Assembly (NCBI GenBank): GCA_022432975.1 | Contig: CM039509.1 | Coordinates: 27,049,011 to 27,113,010 of the forward strand | Length of the DNA stretch: 64,000 nucleotides | Source of the DNA: Begonia masoniana | Taxonomy: Eukaryota; Streptophyta; Magnoliopsida; Cucurbitales; Begoniaceae | Direction of reading: 5' to 3' | In this document: one piece after another, positions 59,690 to 64,000 of the stretch | Layout: each line of letters starts with the position of its first letter | Numbering within the stretch: position 1 is the stretch's first letter | The notes under the pieces: generated by a model | Databases searched by the model: none | What the model was told of the DNA's origin: nothing | What the model saw: only the letters and a program-made list of their open reading frames with translations | Made by a program: the position numbers and the translations under genes

Positions 59690-59882
59690 TGCTACTTTAT
59701 TTTCTTAAAGAACGAGTATGGTCATCTCGTAAGGTTTGGACCAATAGGTGTGCCTACTTTATTTTCTTAAAGAACGAGTATGGCTGTCCCGTAAGGTTTG
59801 GACCAATAGGTGTGCCTACTTTATTTTCTTAAAGAACGAGTATGGCTGTCCCGTAAGGTTTGGACCACAAGGTGTGCCTACT
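59690..59882. repeat. Three tandem ~63-bp copies in S
   Basis: TACTTTATTTTCTTAAAG recurs at 59693, 59755 and 59817, followed by AACGAGTATGG and CGTAAGGTTTGGACC. Confidence 0.9.
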
Positions 59883-60436
59883 CCCTCTACCATGGATCCC
59901 AGATAATTAAAGACAGAAAGAAAACAACATGATTTTTATGAATAGCACATGCATTTTCATTATGAAGCGTACTGAGCCTTAGCGCATCGAATGTTTTTAT
60001 GGTGTAGGTGATCTTGAGTAAGGTGAGAATGTTCTCTTCCATCCGAGGAACGAATCGATTGAAGAAGAATGCCTTGGGAGTGTGCTGCTGCAGTCGGTGC
60101 TAACCTTAACCCCTGGAAGTACAGGTTAAGTATTTGGGGTTTTGGGTGTGTCGGGCTGAAGGGATTATAGTATATGAATTGTATAGAACTCATTTTAGGG
60201 TGTTGGTAGCTGGATAGTGTAAGTACTGACGTGATGAAATGGTAAATGGGTTTGATGTTTTTAATGTTATGAAGCGGGTAAATGATGTGTAGATACAGGG
60301 GAAAGATTAGAGGCAGCTCTCGGGACAAAAATCCAGAGAGCTAGCCGATCGATCGCCTGGAAGGGGACCAGCTATAGGTTAACTAATGCATTGTTAGAGT
60401 CGGGATTTATACGTTTTCAGTTAAGTGTTCAGTAAG

Positions 60437-60760
60437 AAAGTCATCGTCCAAAGTCCGTGGACGATAAAGTCTAGTTAAGTATTTTGGCAGAAGAAAGTCA
60501 TCGTCCAAAGTCCGTGGACGATAAAGTGCAGTTAAGTATTCGGGCAGAAGAAAGTCATCGTCCAACGTCGTGGACGATAAAGTCTAGTTAAGTATTTTGG
60601 CAGAAGAAAGTCATCGTCCAAAGTTGTCGTCCAAAGACGTGGACAAATAAGTCCCGTGGACGATAAGTCACATGGACGAATAAGGCACGTGGACAAATAA
60701 GTCCCGTGGACGATAAGTCACGTGACGAAGGAGTCTCGTGGATGAATAAACGCTGTAAGC
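60437..60760. repeat. Hairpin-forming repeat TCATCGTCCA / TGGACGATAA in S
   Basis: Three regular ~58-bp units each hold TCGTCCA and TGGACGA as an inverted pair, then shortened units of CGTGGACGATAAGTCA type. They are followed by TTGTCCACAG-like units to about 60870. Confidence 0.85.
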
Positions 60761-61244
60761 GATAATGTCATCCATAGTTTATGTTGTCACAGTCTCTGTA
60801 GACCACAGTTTCTGTTGTCCACAATCTCTGTGACCACAGTCACTGTTGCCCACGGCTTCTGTTGTCCACGCTATCTTCTTTCTGTATCGACCCCCACTAT
60901 TAAAATTAAAGAAACCCAAGAGAAGCTAAGTGTTAATCACCCCGACCACTATTCAAATTGATAGAACCCGAGAGGAATTTAAATTAAGTTAAACTTTAGT
61001 ACAAGGATTATATTTTAACGAATAAAGTAATAGTCTTTAAAGGTTATAGATATAGATTTAATGCCGAGTCTATCTCTCACGATTGAGGAATTGAATGAAA
61101 AGGAAAAATGATGGATAAATGAAAGTGAAATTTTGTGTAAGAATAGAGAGGGGTAATAGGCAAGTCCAATATAAGGATGGAAAAGAAAAGTTCAAAGTTT
61201 GTGAGATTTTAGGAATAGTACAAGGGTAAATTAAGGGTCTCACA

Positions 61245-61726
61245 AAATGCATAGTGGTGTCATATGATTGTTTTGGGGCACATTGTTCTGAGAGAGGCAT
61301 GAGGTTGATCGTCCAAGATCAAACTCATCTATAAGTTACCCACCCCAAAATGTCAAGGACCTTCGTCATTCTTTGGACACGCCAGATCTATAGGAGGTTC
61401 ATACAAAATTTTTCAGCCTATCTGGACCATTATGCAACCTCCTTGCAAAAGACGCCACATTCAATTTGCAAAGGAGTGTGAGGAGTATTACAAATATCTT
61501 TGTCAAAACTGACTTTCCCCTTCATTCAGTCACCAAATGGTCACTTCCATTCGAGATCATGTGTGATGCAAGCAATCACGCTCTGGGGACCGTCCTTGGT
61601 CAACGAAGGGAAAGGAAGCCCATCATCATTTACTACGCAAGAAGAATCGTAACAACGCTCAAATGAACTATAACCGACTAAGAAAGAGTTGCTTGTTGTA
61701 GTATTTTCTCTTGACAAGTTCCCGCA
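61245..61726 (+). pseudogene. Athila-like Ty3/gypsy pol, RT thumb and RNase H region
   Basis: Blocks YRRFIQNFSAYLD, LPFEIMCDASNHALGTVLGQ, IIIYYARR and KELLVVVFSLDKF are recognisable across frames with several stops. It continues the pol interrupted at 59140. LTR T interrupts it at 61727, and the pol does not resume within the window. Confidence 0.85.
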
Positions 61727-62552
61727 TGTAACACTCGATTTTACGGAGATTTTTATTTACTCCAATATAAAATGGCATTTTAGTAAATATGTCAAATTAA
61801 GCCGTTGAGTGACCGAAATAGAGTTTATGCGAAGCCCCTAACAATTAAATTGAAATTTATGGTGAAATAAGGAAATTTGGACCAAACCGGATCGATGGAT
61901 CAATAACGAAATAAGTGATGAAACAAATAGAAGATAAAGGGAGGGCAAAATGGTCATTCAATAGGTTAAATTTTAATAAAAATCGCATTTCTCTCCCTCC
62001 CTCCACCCCCCCCCCCCCCCCCCCCCCACTGCAAGATTTCTACTTCAAGTTTCCCCCCAACGGAGACTCTTTGCCTTCACACGATCCTTCTCCGGCGAGA
62101 CCACTCCTCTGATCGACTTCCGTTCTTTGCGTTTTCTTCTCCAATCACAGCCCTAGGGAAGATCTATAGTTTTTGAACGTTTAGATTCCATTTTACGAGT
62201 CATCCGGTTAGGTTTTGTCAAAATGTGAATTTAGGTTTAAAATCGATAGGTTACAATGATTACGCTCTAAAGGATATATTAGCGATTCTGACGTAGTTAG
62301 TAGGGTTATGGATGAATATGGAGCTTGTGGTTGTTAGACAACTTAGACAATCCATTAATGAGGTTTTGAGTATGTCGGCATCAAACTCAATAAAATGCCT
62401 CAATGAGGTTATAACATAGAGTTTCAAAAATTTCCTTTAGCTAGGAGTTCCGTTAGTTTTCAAAGTTGATGATATTTTTTTTTTAGGGCTTCGGTTTAAT
62501 TCCGTGTTGTTGTGAAATTTTGTTTTAGGTGACGTGGCTCACGGACGCAAGG
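61727..62552 (+). mobile_element. LTR T, left part
   Basis: Starts TGTAACACTCG inside the RNase H region and is built like X1 (A/T-rich start, CT-rich leader at about 61990-62140, CACGGACGCAAGG where a donor is expected). Cut by LTR U at 62553. A run of about 22 C lies at 62007-62028. Confidence 0.75.
62007..62028. repeat. Poly-C run
   Basis: About 21-22 consecutive C in the CT-rich leader of LTR T. Exact length is uncertain. Confidence 0.85.
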
Positions 62553-63539
62553 TGTATAAACACCCAGACACACTAGGGTTATTTCCTAACTTTATTACAT
62601 GTCATGAATATTTAGAGCTTCGCGTTTTAGAATTTTATGAAAGTTTTATTAATTACTGTTGGTTTTAAACTAGGTTGAGTGGCATTATGGTAATAATTGA
62701 AGTCTGGGACCGGTATTTAAAGAAATTGGAGGCAACCTTAAACCTCATATACATACCCCACTAATAGCCGACCACCTTCCTACTCTCGGCATTTCTCCTT
62801 CACTTCCCCCGAGCTCCACCCTGCCTTGCCATACCGCCCTCCGACGACCGGTTTCAGCCTGCATATCCCTTGCAATCCGCACACCGAGGTATGAAATGTA
62901 TAATGTAGTCATTTATTAGTGAATAGAGTTTGCTTTCAACTCGGCATTTGCGTTTGGTTTTACAGTTGGCCGAGCAGTTTAAGACCTTTTAAAATCTGAG
63001 AGTAGTGATGTTCTTTCCGAATCAATTTTGAACATTCTAAGTACCACTCGATTTATCGAATGTTAAGACCTGTCCGCCGAGTGTTCGATTTCAGACTGCA
63101 GTGTATCAAATAGAGGAATCGGAATGACTTTAGCTATTAGAGCTAGGGAACATTTATGATTAGAACTATTAGATTTTATTTTAACTCTGTAATGAACATG
63201 TTTTAGTGAGAAGTGTAAGAGAAGAGCTCGATTGCTAAGGAAACCAGGTAAGTGGATGTATGAAGATTTTCACCAATAGGGCACTCCACCGCAAGGAGAC
63301 TAGGAATATTTGAATGATTGGTCCTGATGATTATGAATATTAGTTGCCATGATATGAAGTATTTGAGCGGAAGATGTTAAGTTACATGATGTGTTTACTC
63401 GTTTCATACATTAGATATGTCTCTGTTAACTTCATGTCTATGCTTTGGACACGTTTAATTTGAGTTAAGAACATGAAGTAAATGTAATCATGATTAAGTC
63501 AGACGGGTGCCATGCCCTATGATATGTTCACAAGGCTCA

Positions 63540-63815
63540 TGAATGGCTCGCGAATTCTCCCATGGTGGAGGCCGAGATGATGGTATGTATGGCTCGCGAA
63601 TACTCCCATTGGTGGAGGCCGAGATGATGGTATGTATGGCTCGCGAATTCTCCCACTGGTGGAGGCCGAGATGATGGTATGTATGGCTCGCGAATTCTCC
63701 CACTGTGGAGACCGAATTGGAAGGAAAACTCGCGAATCCTCACCCTGGTGGAGGCCGAGTTAATCTGCATGATAGTTCGCGAATTCTCCCATGGTGGAGG
63801 CCGAGCTAGTCATTA
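63540..63815. repeat. ~47-bp minisatellite with GCTCGCGAATTCTCCC
   Basis: Six to seven units of GGCTCGCGAATTCTCCCA, then TGGTGGAGGCCGAGATGATG and GTATGTAT. The last units degrade. Frames open across it on both strands are by-products. Confidence 0.92.
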
Positions 63816-63980
63816 CTATGATTGTCCCCATTGGCACTTGATTATGTCCCGCTGTCTTTCCTCCCTCGTTTTCCTGCCTTAAGACCTGCTAGTAATAATG
63901 AAAATGAGCAGGAATGAAGAACAACGATTTACGGACTTATGTTTCTTATTTTGTACACTCATGTATGTCCTGCCACATGC

Positions 63981-64000
63981 ATTTTTTTTTTTTTTTTTTT
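63981..64000. repeat. Poly-T run at window end
   Basis: About 20 T, truncated by the window edge. Confidence 0.8.

Larger units (their letters stand above)
59141..61244 (+). mobile_element. Solo LTR S
   Basis: Starts TGTAACACCCG and ends GGGTCTCACA, 2104 bp, with AAATG at 59136-59140 and 61245-61249. It contains the candidate intron 59642-60007, tandem copies at 59690-59880 and a hairpin-rich repeat block at 60437-60760. Near 59344 an AAAGCTC/GAGCTTT hairpin lies in the leader. No internal domain. Confidence 0.95.
62553..64000 (+). mobile_element. LTR-like insertion U, right end outside window
   Basis: Begins TGTATAAACACCC in the middle of LTR T, after CAAGG (62548-62552, a possible target duplication). 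It shows a CT-rich leader (62780-62880), a splice-donor-like ACCAG|GTAAGT near 63249, and a minisatellite at 63540-63815. The right end is not reached, so type and length are unproven. Confidence 0.6.

Overview
This window looks like nuclear, repeat-rich (pericentromere-type) DNA of a flowering plant, probably a eudicot. I found no intact host gene. Nearly everything is nested Ty3/gypsy LTR retrotransposon sequence, plus one rearranged endogenous pararetrovirus (Caulimoviridae-like), a broken fragment of a plant RNA-dependent RNA polymerase gene, and several large tandem arrays. Plant origin is indicated by initiator tRNA-Met primer sites, Tekay/Del-type chromodomain gag-pol genes, an Athila-like pol, and caulimovirid movement-protein, coat-protein and protease regions.

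The layout can be read as nested insertions, most with exact 5-bp target duplications. The base layer is a decayed Athila-like pol on + (45674-46351, 58219-59140, 61245-61726). It is interrupted by an E2-type LTR (right part 44285-45673), LTR X1 (46352-48227 plus 58153-58218), solo LTR S (59141-61244, AAATG) and LTR T (from 61727), which is cut by LTR U (from 62553). Inside the E2-type LTR sits an old element, Z (right end 44284). Its 5' LTR is cut by a Y-family LTR (Y1, ends 11468) that holds element 1, a young full-length retrotransposon (828-10366, CCGGT). Its gag remnant is cut by solo LTR P (13486-15995, TGGTG), its interior holds the pararetrovirus (16581-26103) and the RDR fragment (26665-27392), and its 3' LTR is cut by element 2 (29393-42397, minus strand, GGTGG). 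Element 2's 5' LTR is in turn cut by solo LTR X2 (39215-41806, ATAAA). The pararetrovirus is cut by solo LTR Y2 (20565-23192). X1 is cut by Y3 (48228-58152, AATGT), a roughly 9.9-kb LTR swollen by three arrays and a piece of another LTR.

The two gag-pol elements are Tekay/Del-like chromoviruses. Element 1 has one open 1480-codon gag-pol and LTRs about 99.6% identical. Element 2 has a frameshift and has lost the catalytic glutamate of integrase. The pararetrovirus reads on the minus strand as ORF2-ORF3-promoter-primer site-movement protein-coat protein-protease-ORF2-ORF2. This is a head-to-tail, recombined arrangement from which reverse transcriptase/RNase H is missing.

The most unusual theme is repeat birth inside LTRs. 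One 39-bp unit is present about 7 times in one LTR of element 2 and about 31 times in its partner. Related units form a 59-bp x ~61 array in another LTR and a decayed low-copy version in a third. Otherwise different LTRs also share RNA-like modules: a candidate intron (CAG|GTAAGT to GTAG|GT) with a GGCC hairpin after the donor, TTCG-tetraloop hairpins with compensatory changes, GATCGATC palindromes and a cap-proximal-type hairpin. All of this comes from reading the sequence; no similarity search was run.
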